Assembly (NCBI RefSeq): GCF_035222375.1
Contig: NC_085889.1
Coordinates: forward strand, 806,001-870,000
Direction of reading: 5' to 3'
DNA: 64,000 bases
Origin: Podospora pseudocomata
Taxonomy: Eukaryota; Ascomycota; Sordariomycetes; Sordariales; Podosporaceae
Positions 33,963-45,367 of the stretch are shown here, in pieces. A program made the translations under genes and the position numbers. The notes under the pieces are model-generated. The model saw nothing but the letters and a program-made list of their open reading frames with translations. It had not been told where the DNA came from and made no database searches. How positions within the stretch are numbered: position 1 is the stretch's first letter; the number at the start of each line of letters is the position of its first letter.

Positions 33963-34923
33963 ATGGCCAGCACACTCAATATGAACGGCGAGGACCCCGT
34001 CGAACGGCCTCAGCAGATCCGCGACATCATAGGAGGTCTCGAGCGGTACAACCCCCAGGCCGCTGAGGTCCTCGAGGCCTACCTCCAGCAGCAATGTGAG
34101 GAGAAATTCACCGACTGCAACGCCAACAGGGCACTGTTGAAGCTGTAAGTATCTCCCATGTTCCCACTCGCTATGGCTTGTCTGGTTTTTCATGATGTTG
34201 TTTTTTATAAACGTTTCCTATTAGCCTGAAAAGCGGCCTAACAACCCGCACAAGCTGAGGTCAACTTAATGTGTCTGATATACAAACCATCTGATGTCTT
34301 ACTGTCTTGGAGTCGTCTTGTTGAACAAAGGATCGTCTACTAACCATTGTCTGCTCGGCGCAAAACACAGGTACCAGCTCAACCCAGACAGGATCAAGGA
34401 CGAGATCGTCACCAACGCCCTCGTCAAGACAATGACCCAGTTCCCCTCCCCTCAGTTCGACCTTGCCCTTCACCTCCTCTCCCCATCATACTCCAACCCC
34501 GGCCCAGGCTCCTCTTCCGACCTCGCCGAGGCTGTCGCCAAGCTTAGAACGCTCAACAGCCACCTCGAGGGCGCCAGATACGACCACTTCTGGGCCACCC
34601 TCGAGAGCGACGACATCTACGCGGACCTCACCACCGACATTAAGGGTTTCGAGGAGATCATCCGCGTCAAGATCGCCCAGCTCATCAGTCTCGCCTTCCG
34701 TGAGATTAATATCAGCGTCCTCGAAAGCTACCTCGGTCTCCGCAGCGAAGCCGAGGTAAAGACCTTTGTCACCGAGACCTGCGGCTGGAAGGTCGGTGAC
34801 GACGGCATCGTTCACATTCCTAAGAACTCTGAGAACGAGGCCAAAAAGACCGAGATCCGCGAGGACGTCTCCATTGACATGTTCAGTCGTGTCATCAAGA
34901 GGAGTTGGGAGGAGAATGCTTAA
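33963..34923 (+). CDS. Translation initiation factor eIF3 subunit K
   Basis: Two exons, 33963-34144 and 34371-34923, give 244 residues, close to the usual 220-250. The 226-nt intron is long for this window and begins GTAAGT and ends ACAG; phase is kept across the conserved LLKLYQLNPD. The protein has the family's N-terminal HEAT-like helices (RPQQIRDIIGGLERYNPQ) and the PCI/winged-helix C-terminus (FEEIIRVKIAQLISLAFREI, YLGLRSEAEV). It is a non-core subunit of the eIF3 complex that assembles 43S preinitiation complexes. It belongs with the PSMD8/CSN8 relatives of the PCI family. The start at 33963 is the first ATG that leads into the conserved sequence. Confidence 0.94.
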
Positions 34924-35459
34924 AAACACCAAACTACAAAGATACCATATTACACACACTAATGAAAAGGGAGTTTTGTGTGATGGGAAACGGTTCATTG
35001 TAGAGTACTTTTTTGAGACGAAGCGGTACTTTCCTTTTTCTGTCTATTGCGTCTCGCTGCTGCGGCCGGTTACCCCTTGTTTTGCATTCTGGCGGCGGAA
35101 AAAAAAGCCAAAAGCTTCTGACGGCGTTCATGGGATTTTGCGGAAGCGATTCGGGGATAAAAGGGGGGAACAAGGGCCTTGGAAGAAGGTTTTATACTGG
35201 GCTTAGAGTTGATCATTAGCCTTTGGCCATATTCACATTATACCTCTGGACAAAAAAAGAAGAAAAATAACCCAAATATGCCGTCCTCTGTCCTATGCTG
35301 CTTGTCATGTTGAATGGTTTTGGTGTTCCCTGACTGGGCATCCGTAGACTCTGAAGGGGGGCTGGTGTACAATCAACAGTAGGTTTCATGGCAATTTTGG
35401 TATCTCATTCTCCCTTCCTATATCTCGATTCATCTAAAACACGACCCTTCCCCCTATCC
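34924..35459. other. Intergenic between convergent eIF3k and Tsr4 genes
   Basis: About 535 bases of 3' flanks. It contains AAAAAAGAAGAAAAATAA near 35252-35270. No gene recognised. Confidence 0.45.
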
Positions 35460-36806
35460 TCACCTCTTAACACTCAACTCCTCCCACTGAACACCCGCCC
35501 ACTCCTCCAAATACCCCCCTTCTCCCCCTTCCACACCCCTCTCCTGGCAATCCCTCTCACAAACCCCCACAATAACCGTCCCCCAATCCATCCCATCCAG
35601 ATCCTCCTCCTCCCCTTCCAACTCTTGAATCGCCTGCGGCGTCATCTGCACCTCAAACACCCTTCCCCCACCACAATTCCCACACCTCGGCATCCCCCCC
35701 TTTCCTCCCTTCACCTTTGCCTCCCACTCCCCATCCTTTGCATACAGCATCTTCCCCACGGCATCACTCTTGCTATACAACAGCGGCTGACCAGCAAACT
35801 CATACCTGATAACCTGCTCCGGGTTCTGCCCCACCCTGTCGGCAAACTTTTGAAACACAGTGTCCATGCTCGACTCAAAAACCTCCTTGTCTTCTTTACC
35901 TCCTCCACTAGACGAGCCCTCGCCCGAGTCAATGTCCATTATCTGAGTCTTTTGCGAGATGGGCGCGGGCTCAGGGTCGAGCTGTTCGTAGTCTGCCTCT
36001 GCTATCCAGCGTACAGGATAGGATTTCGGGAGGAGGGAGGAATCTGTCGGCCAGGGTTCGGGGGGTGGTGCTGGAGTGGCAGGGGGGAGGTTGAGAGATA
36101 ATGTTTCGGCGAAGGATTTGGGGAGTTTCTCCTCCTCAACTTCGACGGGGGTGGGTTTTGGTTCCGGAGCAACCGGGGTCGGGGCCGGGGCGGCGAATGG
36201 GTTGGTTGAGGTGGTGGTTGGCTTGGGAGCAAAAGGGTTTGTTGAGGCAGAAGCAAACGGGTTACCACCCGAGGAGGAGGAGGTTGGCTTCGCGCCGAAC
36301 AGCGCCTCCCCTAGACCGAGGGTAGACGCCTTGGGGATGACAGTGGCTTCTTTCGGCTTGGTTTGCTGGGACTCTTTGGCTGCCGCAACAGCATCAGGCG
36401 ATACCCTCAACCCTCTAATCGCCCTGATACTCCCCTCCTTTCTCCGGCAACTCTTCCTTCTGCAGGCGAACACATAAAGCCGACGTTCGTGGCCGGGGTA
36501 TCGGTCTGGGAGCTCGGCGTTGAGCTGGAGCAGGAGCACCATGAGGTCTTTGCAGACTTTACACCGAGCCAGCGCGGCGGATGGTGGTTTCGAGGGGTCT
36601 AGCCATGTCTGATTGAGACTCGGTAAGTATTTTATCAAGTTGAGTTGTTGTCTGCCCGTGGCGCAAAAAGGGTGACTTACTGGCTGTCCTCCAAGCCGGC
36701 TGATCTCCTCTCCTTGTGCGTCCTCCGAGGCGTACCCCAGGAGAACGTTGGTCTCCTGGAAATCATTGTCCTCGGCGCCCGAGGAATCGCTGTCGTAGGG
36801 AGCCAT
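35460..36806 (-). CDS. Tsr4/PDCD2-family ribosome assembly protein
   Basis: Two exons, 36806-36681 and 36608-35460, give 424 residues. The 72-nt intron (GTAAGT...CAG) is a multiple of three with no stop, so an unspliced message would add 24 residues; splicing restores GGQPTWLDPS, the conserved start of the family. The N-terminal zinc ribbon is CKVCKDLMVLLLQLNAELP...FACRRKSC; a Pro/Ala-rich linker with repeated NPFA units follows; the C-terminal PDCD2_C domain (FQKFADRVGQNPEQVIRYEF, MPRCGNCGGGRVFEVQ) ends with DWGTVIVGVCERDC. Yeast Tsr4 is a dedicated chaperone of ribosomal protein uS5 needed for 20S pre-rRNA processing; the same role is inferred here. Confidence 0.92.
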   Translation of the reverse strand: MAPYDSDSSGAEDNDFQETNVLLGYASEDAQGEEISRLGGQPVSHPFCATGRQQLNLIKYLPSLNQTWLDPSKPPSAALARCKVCKDLMVLLLQLNAELPDRYPGHERRLYVFACRRKSCRRKEGSIRAIRGLRVSPDAVAAAKESQQTKPKEATVIPKASTLGLGEALFGAKPTSSSSGGNPFASASTNPFAPKPTTTSTNPFAAPAPTPVAPEPKPTPVEVEEEKLPKSFAETLSLNLPPATPAPPPEPWPTDSSLLPKSYPVRWIAEADYEQLDPEPAPISQKTQIMDIDSGEGSSSGGGKEDKEVFESSMDTVFQKFADRVGQNPEQVIRYEFAGQPLLYSKSDAVGKMLYAKDGEWEAKVKGGKGGMPRCGNCGGGRVFEVQMTPQAIQELEGEEEDLDGMDWGTVIVGVCERDCQERGVEGGEGGYLEEWAGVQWEELSVKR

Positions 36807-37193
36807 TCTGTTCTGTGTTTATGGAGAATCGCAACTAGTACCGGGCTTGGTGGAAAACTTTGGGGTGGCAGTCGCAAGGCTTTTCGACAAAACTTTGGCG
36901 GGGTAGGAAATATTGCCCCGCCATCCAAAGCCGACTGGCCAAGATGACGGCGCTGCCTCCGTCCAAGCAATTCCGATGGATGAAATAAGTACGCGTCTAC
37001 ATGAGGCTTCTGGCACTGGGCCATATTTAGAGTGCATTACTGGTTGTTTAAAGTCCGTTCACCCAAAGCAGGCCATCGTTCCCCGGAGCTTACACATTTG
37101 CCAGTCACCCATAAGGTTGATGTGTTCAACAACGACGGTTCGTCTTTTATTATGTCAAAGAGGTATCTTACGAACAAAGTCTAAACTATTTCC
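36807..37193. other. Intergenic, Tsr4 promoter and CCT-zeta 3' flank
   Basis: About 390 bases between two minus-strand genes. Nothing is recognised beyond presumed promoter and 3' flank. Confidence 0.45.
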
Positions 37194-39113
37194 TCACTGC
37201 TCGGGACCATCCATACCCGGACCAGGTCCACCTGATCGGCCCATCTGTCTCGCCTTCAGCAGCTCATCGCACAACAACAGGTTGGACGCGATACCCGAGC
37301 TGGAGGCAATGCAGTTTCTCAACACACGGAAAGAGTCGTACACACCCTCGAGGGTAGGATCCATCGGCTCGCCTGTAGCCAGGTCAAGGCCGACAACGTT
37401 GCCATCAGCATGCTCATCGTGGAGAGCAGCCACTAGAAAGAGACATGTTAGCAGGTAGATCGATAAAATAACAGGGAGGGCCCCACGTACAGGCATCCTG
37501 AATGTCAAGACCAGCGTTGGCGGCCAAGGTCTTGGGAATGATAAGAAGAGCGTCGGCGAAGGCATCCACACCCCACTTGGCCTTGCCTCTGACAGTCTTC
37601 TTGAAAGCATCGCTCTTGAGGTGCATGGCGCAGGCGACTTGGAAGGCACCAGCGCCAGGAACAACGCTCTTGTCGACAATCATGTTGTAAACACTTCTAA
37701 GACCATCACGAACGGCATCTGATACCTGGGCGATGGTGTGCTGGTTAGGGCCCTTGATAAGGAGGGTCACGGACTTGGGGTCCTTGACGTCCTCAATGAA
37801 TGTGTACTTCTCCTCGCCGAGCTGCTGCTCGTAAACGAGGCCAGCCCAGCCGAGAACATCTGGGGTCAGGTCATCGACGCTGTTTTGCGCAACACCGCCG
37901 CAGATGAGTTGTAATCTCTCCATGTTTCTCCGCTTAGCTCTGCGCAGCGCGAGGATGCCGTTCTTTGCGAGGACGTCGAGTGACAGGGGGTCGATGCCCT
38001 TCTGGTTGATAATGACAAAGTTCTTCTTGCCGTCGCTTCCGCACACCTGCTTCTTGAGATCAACAATCTTCTTGAGCTTGGCGTCAACGAAGCGACGCTC
38101 GCTTTCTACCAGCTTATCCCGCTGCTCGGCACTGGAGTAGAAGAAGCTCGAGTTGATTTCGGTCTTTTCATATTCCAAGCTCACATTGAGGGTGAGAATG
38201 TAAGCGTTCTCGACACGCTTGGGCATATCGGGATGCCTCGCACCGTGGTCGAGGGCAAGGCCCTTGATGAGTTGTGTGTCGGAGGCAGTGCGGTGCTGCA
38301 TCTTCATGATCTCAACCATGTGCAAATCGGGCTTCTCGGGGGCTTGGTAGATAGCGAGGACGGCATCGACGATAGAGGGGGTCAACGTTTGGGCAAGGCT
38401 GGCACTCAACTTTGTGGCGAGAGAGGTTCTGGCGACGGAGAGGAGGAGCTCACGGTCGACTTCGCGGGCAAGCTTGAACTGGTCGAGGAACTATAGACAG
38501 TCAGTCAGAGGGAACTCACAACGGTGTCTAGCTGCAACCACGAACCTTCAAAGCCTCGTTCTTCGCAATCTCGAAGCCATCTGTAATGATGCGAGGGTGG
38601 AGACCCTCCTGAATGTAGCGGTCGGCCTGCTTCAGGAGCTCGCCGACGAGCAAAACTACTGATGTTGTGCCGTCTCCGCAGATATCGTCTTGTGCTGTCG
38701 CGGCCCGCGCAATCATAACAGCCGTGGGGTTCTGTATTTGCATCTCGCGGAGGAGGACGTTGCCATCCTTTGTCAACTTGATCTGTTACCCCTGGCGGTC
38801 AGTCACTGCATATCGTCCCCGCTTCGCAATCGATTCGTACCTGACCGGCGCCGTCGACAAGCCTGTGCCCAAAATGTTAGCCAAAGCGACCCCGAGTATG
38901 CCAGAGAGTATTCATACATCTTGATGGTGCCCAGAGGGCCCAAGTTGGACTTGAGGACATCCTGGAGACCCTCACCAGCGGTGATGTTGACCTTGAGAGC
39001 TTCGCCCCGCCTCTGTTAAACACCCAAATTAGCATCCCGGTCGTCTGGTTGTATCAGGCGGATTCGCGTACCCTGGACTCGGCCTTGGGGTTGAGAAGCT
39101 GTGCGGCGGACAT
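37194..39113 (-). CDS. cct6: TCP-1 chaperonin subunit zeta (CCT6)
   Basis: Six exons: 39113-39072, 39012-38918, 38862-38841, 38782-38546, 38490-37491 and 37432-37194. All phases agree and the product is 544 residues, normal for a CCT subunit. The third exon is only 22 nt and encodes LVDGAGQ. It is one of eight subunits of the cytosolic group II chaperonin that folds actin, tubulin and WD40 proteins. Motifs: [37 protein letters not shown] (ATP-binding GDGTT), [10 protein letters not shown] and the C-terminal [13 protein letters not shown]. The subunit identity rests on [20 protein letters not shown] and [18 protein letters not shown], typical of zeta. Introns cluster toward the 5' end. One donor, GTTCGT after exon 4, is weak. 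Confidence 0.95.
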
Positions 39114-39571
39114 GGTGGCAGACGGACAGCGAGGGAGGTATCTGACGGTTCGGGGGATCACAAGATGTGGAGGTTCGCTGGGCTGAAGCTTGTCGCCAAT
39201 CGACAACTTTTTTTTGCAGTGCTTTTAGATTCCAGGCGGTGGTTTAGGCGGAGCGGCAGGCAGCGACAAGGGGTGAAGGAGCTCGGACCACGGCTCAGGA
39301 GAAACACCCCGCCAACATGCTTATTGATAGATGGGTACCTCTTCTGTCACCATTCTTCCCAGCATTCATAAGTATCCACTATCATAACATCATTGGTGGG
39401 AACCATCCATCTCACTGTTGTCTTCGTCAGGTTGGGGCATCAACAACTCACCACCGAGAATCCATGTTTGCTGGTGACGGCTTCAGGAATGACTTGTCTG
39501 ATTTGGCTTGGATAATTCATTCTTTGTATTAATTCTTTAAACACCTGGCGAGAATCGCATCAAGCAGCATC
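39114..39571. promoter_or_regulatory. Divergent promoter, CCT-zeta and prenylcysteine oxidase
   Basis: A 458-bp gap between divergent genes. No specific regulatory motif is clear. Confidence 0.35.
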
Positions 39572-41407
39572 ATGAAGGGGGCACTCAGTCGCGCCTCCAC
39601 TGTCCTAGCAACAGCGCTCTCGCTAGCTACGGCTCTTCCGTCATATGAACCGCCTCAGAAACAGCCAACACAGCAGGTGGCCATCATAGGTATGTTCTTC
39701 CTTAATTTGACATTTGGAGGGGTTTTACTTCTGTTTTCATATATTTTCATCAAAACCGATGAAGCGGCTCACTAAGAATCTAAATAGGAGCTGGGGCTGC
39801 GGGCTCGTCTGCTGCATATTACTTACAACAATATGCCAAGCAACATGAGCTTCTCGGAATTTCCGTCAACATCACTCTCTTTGAGAGGACGGACCGTATT
39901 GGTGGACGAACTCTGACTATCAACGCATACGATGACCCTTCACAACCAATCGAACTCGGCGCAAGCATATTCATTGAGAAGAACCATATCCTTCACGACG
40001 CCCTTCAAAGGTTCAACCTGTCTAAACGGATTCCAGATGAAGACTCAGACCCCAAGCTCGGCATTTGGGATGGCGATGAGTTTGTCTTTACGGTCAACGA
40101 GCGTGATTCATTCTGGTGGACAGCCCTCAAGGTCATTTACAAGTATGGAATCATGGCACCGAGACGAACTCAGAAGTTGATGGAAGCTACTATCGCCAAT
40201 TTCTTGAAATTATACGAGGAGCCCAATTTCCCTTTTCGATCCCTTACCCAACGGGCGTACGAGCTTGGTCTGATTGATGTTACCGGGGTTACCGGGGAAC
40301 AACTATTGAAGGCCAACAACATCGATGATCGCTATGCACACGACATTATTCAGGCCAGCACCCGAGTAAACTACGCCTCAAACTTGGTCCGAATCCACGG
40401 TCTGGACACCATGGTAAGCCCTGATGCTATCGGTATCACCTCTCAAGCTAACCGTGCCACAGGTCTCAATGGCGCCTGAGGGTGCCATGGCTGTCCAAGG
40501 TGGTAACTGGCAAATATTCTATAAAATGGCTGAGGCATCGGGCGCCAGTCTCTTGATGAATTCGTCTGTGGCTTCTATCGGATTCTCGTCAGAAACCAAT
40601 CACTACTCTGGCAACAAGAAATACCTTATCCGCACCAAGTCCGCTACATCGGAGTCAAATGGGGAAGAGGATTACCCCGTTGCCTTTGACAACGTTATTA
40701 TTGCCAATCCCTACCAGTTCAGCAAGATCTCAGCAGAGGAGGGCGTCATTCAACAAACCATTGACGAGATCCCCTACGTCCAGCTCCATGTCACCATTTT
40801 CACGTCGCCTTACCAGTACAGTCCCGCGTTTTTCGGCTTCACCGAGTCAAAGGATGTCCCAGGCGGTGTTCTCACAACCCTTGCCAAATCCGATGGACCA
40901 ACCTCTGGGGTCAATGGCGCCGGCAAGGCAGGTTTCTTCAGCGTCACAACCTTGCGCACGACCACAAACCCCGCAACTCAAAAGCGGGAGTTTATCTACA
41001 AGATCTTCTCACCTGAGAAGGTTAGTCCTGAGTTCCTCAGTCGCCTGTTTGGAGTCGAGGTGCCCGATTCCTTCACCACAGACCCTGATGAGGAGGGTTC
41101 AGTGAGTCCCATCACCTGGTATCATCCCCATGTCTTTTACTCGTATCCTCAAGCCTTGCCACGGGTAACGTTCCAGGACCCTATCATCGGTCCGGGCCTG
41201 TATTATACGTCTGGCATGGACAGTTTCATTTCCACGATGGAAACCAATGCGCTAATGGGCAAGAATGTGGCCGCCTTACTCATGGACGATATTTTGAAAG
41301 CGGGCAAGAATGGCTGCAAAGGGGCGGAGGAGATGCACGAAAATACTCTGCTTGATCAGTTTCGGAGTGGCCCAGGGAGCTCAGAGAAGGACATGAAGGA
41401 TTTGTAG
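39572..41407 (+). CDS. Prenylcysteine oxidase/lyase-like flavoprotein
   Basis: Three exons, 39572-39689, 39788-40413 and 40463-41407, give 562 residues; introns of 98 and 49 nt keep phase and the second has a GCTAAC branch. A signal peptide (LATALSLATALP) precedes the FAD-binding Rossmann motif VAIIGAGAAGSSAAYYL, whose first Gly codon is split by intron 1. The second conserved segment is ERTDRIGGRTL. The C-terminal two-thirds matches the prenylcysteine lyase domain (MAVQGGNWQIFYKMAEASGA, SPITWYHPHVFYSYPQA, ALMGKNVAALLMDDIL). Animal members oxidise farnesyl- or geranylgeranyl-cysteine released from prenylated proteins in lysosomes; a vacuolar or secretory site is inferred here from the signal peptide. 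Confidence 0.9.
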
Positions 41408-42264
41408 ATATATGCGGTGGGTAAATGACCCTTTGGCACCCGTTGTTTCCACGAGATGCCACTGTCGAACAATGTGGGTGTGGCTGGCCACAAAGAAGCC
41501 TTTCTTGGACCTCTGTGTCACATCAAGCCCAGTATGTGCTGTCATATGTCAAGCTAGTGGTTTCTGGCAGGTACAGAGCATGATGTGCTTCCTTTGATGC
41601 TGGCATCCCATCATATCGGGAACAAAAGAATGGGGCCCTGCAACCGGCCAGTAGGCCTTCAAAGATCATTGAAGCCCTGTTAAAACAGATCCAAGGCCTA
41701 TTGACAACTCCTTAAGAATATCAATTCTCTTTGCAGGTATGTCAACTATCCTAATGAAAGAGATATGAACTATCCTTGATGGTCTGTTTGCTGTGTTCAA
41801 GGACCCTTATCCCAAGTTTGAGTAGCAGTGTCTATTTTTTTTGTCCACGGCGTGCCCATGTGATCGCCGTCTTGGTGAAAGCCGCAGGTCTGAAAGCCAG
41901 CACATGCAATGAGTCAGCAGCTGCCTTGGATGTGGCGCAAATCTCCACCTTTTCCGAGGTGGCAATTGGCTGGGTGCACCGCCGCAAGATACGTCTCCCC
42001 TCCATTGTCCAGACATTTTTTTGGGAATCGCTTTTGTTATGACGCAGCTTCCCTCACGCATTTGCCCGACAGTCGAGTCCAGTCCTGTGCACTGGGTCGT
42101 CACTAAAGGCGCCGGTGAAGATCTAGGTATCATTCTCCATTCTAAACCACAGCTTTACAAAAACATCCCTTTGCGATCTACTTAGTTTTATAGCGCCTTG
42201 TCTGTTTTCCCCGCCAAACAACCAACACCCCGCATCGTGAACTTTCTTCGAATCGTTGGCAGCC
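41408..42264. other. Intergenic, upstream of VID27
   Basis: About 860 bases with no gene. The segment 41530-41830 is fairly AT-rich; the rest is promoter-like. No repeat or RNA recognised. Confidence 0.4.
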
Positions 42265-44836
42265 ATGTTTGCCCTCAAAGGCAGTAAGTAACCACTTGAA
42301 ACCCCCGCGACTACCCCACAAAGCAAGATAGCCCAGTGCGCGACGGCCGCTGATGTTGCCCATTATGTCGCTATCACCTGCTAACTACATCAACGCAGTC
42401 TCCCGCCTGATCTTTGGCTCCAACAACCAGGAGTCCATGATCGAGCTGCCCCAAGGCCAACTCTACCTTGTTCGACCATTCTCACCCAAGGGATATTCTG
42501 AGCTTCTCTTCAAGGACGCTTCCGCTCGCATTCGCCGTACCGCGCAAGAATTCCAATACCAGCTTGTCGTCCAGCGAGTTTACGAAGAGGGCGAGGCTGA
42601 GCTGCTTGCCGAGGAGGAAGGAGACGACCTCGAGGCCGATGCCGACATTCTAGTTGCCGAGCGCGACGAAAAGACATTCCTCCTCGACGAGGCGCTTCAT
42701 TTCCGCGTCGAGAACCGAGAGGGTAGCGAGAGGGTACTCTGCTGGAGAGACTTGAGTGGCGACGCCGGGGACGTTTTCGAGTTTGTTTGCGACGGTGGCA
42801 TCTTGCCCGCCCAAGTGAAGCAGTTCGAGCTTATCGCGAAGCAGTGCCAGTACGAGCGCAAGTACCGCAAGCCTCACGCCACAGCTTCTAAAGAGGATTT
42901 CCTCCAGTTCGAGTTCGACGAGCAGCCGATCCCGCCAGCCAGCCCAATTCACAGCCCTGTCCTCACCAGGTCCATCGAGTCCTCCGAGATGTTTTCCCCC
43001 AAGGCTAAAGGGAAGAAAGACGTGGTCTCCGACTTGGAAGTAACGCCGACGAAGAAATCTCCTCCCACGCCGACCAAGACACCGACCACCAAGGGTAAGG
43101 AGCGGAATATGGGTACTCCCTCGGCCGTTGCTCATCCAGAGGCTCGCGAGATGTTGGCTGCTGAGGTTGCCGAGCTCCACTTCTTTGAGTTTCAATCGGG
43201 CGCATTCGTCCTGAAGGATGAGTCTGTCACTGCAACTGTCACGGAGATCGGCAACTGGAAGTACTGGTTGCAGGTCGGCAGCGCCGACCGTGACTGGATA
43301 GGCGTCCCCGTCACGGAAGACCTCAATCCCGTCTTCAACTTTGAGTTCCTTTCTTTCATCTTCAATCAATTTCACGAGGATGGGTCAGCTTATTCATGGC
43401 TTCTTCGATTCAAGGATCAGGCGACTCTAGAGCGCTTCCAGGAGGGTTTGATGCAGGCTCTTTGGGAGCAGCTGAATCAAATCAAGTGGTCCAAGATCAA
43501 GGACAATGAGCGTGACTACGTCACCGACGCTTTCAACGATTTGACCATGGAGGATGCCGATCAAGAAGAGGAGGAGCATTATGAGGATGCAGAGGAGGGA
43601 AGCGAAGATGAGGACGATGACAGACCACGGAGCGAACATTACGATAGTGACGAAGACGAAGACGATGTAGACTACAAGCCCAAGGATGGTGAGACCAACA
43701 AGCAGATCGCTGTCGGGTACAAGCATGACCGGTCGTTTGTCGTCCGCGGTTCCAAGATCGGCGTCTTCAAGCACACCCCCAACAACAACCTCGAGTTCAG
43801 CACCAACATCTCCAAGGTTGAGACGGCAGATGGAAAGCTGTTCTCACCCAAGAAGGTCATGCTTCACAATGAAGACCGCAACCTTATCTTGCAGAAGGAT
43901 GATGACCCGAACAAGCTGTATCGCATGGATCTCGAGTATGGCAAGGTAGTTGACGAGTGGAACGTCCATGAGGATATTCCTGTGGTCACCTTCGCGCCCG
44001 AGAACAAGTTTGCGCAGATGACCCACGAGCCCACGTTCCTTGGTATCAGCAAAAACGCGCTGTACCGCATCGATCCCCGTCTGTCTGGCACCAAGCTGGT
44101 TGACGCTCAGCTCAAGCAGTACGCCAGCAAGAACGACTTCTCTGCCATTTCTACCACCGAGAAGGGTCATATCGCCGTGGCTTCCAACAAGGGTGACATT
44201 CGTCTCTTTGACCGTCTCGGCATTAATGCCAAGACACACATTCCTGCCCTTGGTGAACCCATCATCGGTCTCGACGTGTCTGCCGATGGTCGCTGGGTCC
44301 TCGGTACCTGCCGTACTTACCTGCTGCTGATCGATGCCCAGCAAAAGTCTGGCAAGAACGAAGGCAAGCTTGGCTTTGAGAAGTCCTTCGCTGCCGATCA
44401 GAAGCCCCAGCCTCGCCGCCTTGCTCTGAGCCCCGAGCACGTTGCGCAGTTTCACCACGAGACAGGCAAGGGTGTCAGCTTCACTCCTGCCAAGTTCAAC
44501 ACCGGAGAGGGTGTCGAGGAGAGCAGCATCATTACCGCCACGGGTCCGTACATCATCGAGTGGAACCTTAAGAAGGTTCTGACCGGCAAGAAGACGCCCT
44601 ACCTCATCAAGCGGTACTCGGACGACGTCAAGGCCGACGACTTCAAGTTTGGCACCGACAAGAACGTCATTGTCGCGCTTCCCCACGAGGTTAACATGGT
44701 TAGCCACACCCGTCTCAAGCGGCCTACTCGTGAGAGCATTGCTGGCGACTTTGGGCGTCGTGGGTCTCGGTTTGGCACACCTGCAAAGAGTCCTTCCAAG
44801 TTGAGTAGGAGTGCGATTGTGGAGGAGGCTTTTTAG
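42265..44836 (+). CDS. vid27: VID27 family protein
   Basis: Two exons, 42265-42283 and 42399-44836, give 818 residues. The first exon is short and encodes MFALKG plus one base; its 115-nt intron has donor GTAAGT, branch GCTAAC and acceptor GCAG. An ATG at 42353 could start an unspliced 827-residue form, but it falls inside this intron, so I prefer the spliced start. The N-terminal VID27 domain (MIELPQGQLYLVRPFSPKGY), a central PH-like domain (LHFFEFQSGAFVLKD, YWLQVGSADRDWIG), a long Asp/Glu-rich linker and the C-terminal beta-propeller-like VID27 domain (GVFKHTPNNNLEFSTNI, GLDVSADGRWVLGTCRTYLL) are all present. In yeast it is linked to vacuolar import and degradation of gluconeogenic enzymes; the biochemical role is not settled. 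Confidence 0.93.
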
Positions 44837-45367
44837 TTTGCTGGGGTATGCAGTGTTGGGTGACTGGGATGGATTGTCGTTTGCTTTTCTTTACGTGCTG
44901 AACACTGGGAGTACCGGTTTCGTGTGTTGTTTTTGACGCCTTGTTGCGTCGTCATGTATGCAGGATGATGGGATAACCGTGTGCGTTTGTTGTTTTGTTT
45001 TGCTTAGCATCGGGAGTTGAGGTAGCTTTCTTGATGAGTAACGTCTTGGTGTTGAGGGAAGGGGCTTGCTTGGCTGGGTAGGTAGGTAGGATTGCTGGAT
45101 GACGGTTAGGGCATCTTGGTCAATATGACCTCAATTGATTACGTAACACGGCTCGTGAGTTTGAGGAGATCTCGGTATGTTTGTGATTATCGTGTTCTTC
45201 ACTGAGCACTGTTTCTGAGCCCAACTACCTCTTCCCCACAGTTCGTGGTTAAGATTCACAGTCGCAATTGAAGGTTCAAGCAAGTGCAATAAGATGAAAT
45301 TCGTAATTTATAACCTAACTAAAAAGCAATCTGGTATCATTTCACTCCTCATCCCAATCCCATCCCT
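44837..45367. other. Intergenic between convergent VID27 and repeat-protein genes
   Basis: About 530 bases of 3' flanks. It includes a short GGTA repeat (about 45078-45090). No gene recognised. Confidence 0.45.

Noticed and set aside
42650-44707. Long minus-strand frames of 241 and 287 codons inside VID27
   Set aside because: They lie antisense to a well-supported gene, have compositions expected from reading codon-biased sequence backwards, and match no family.
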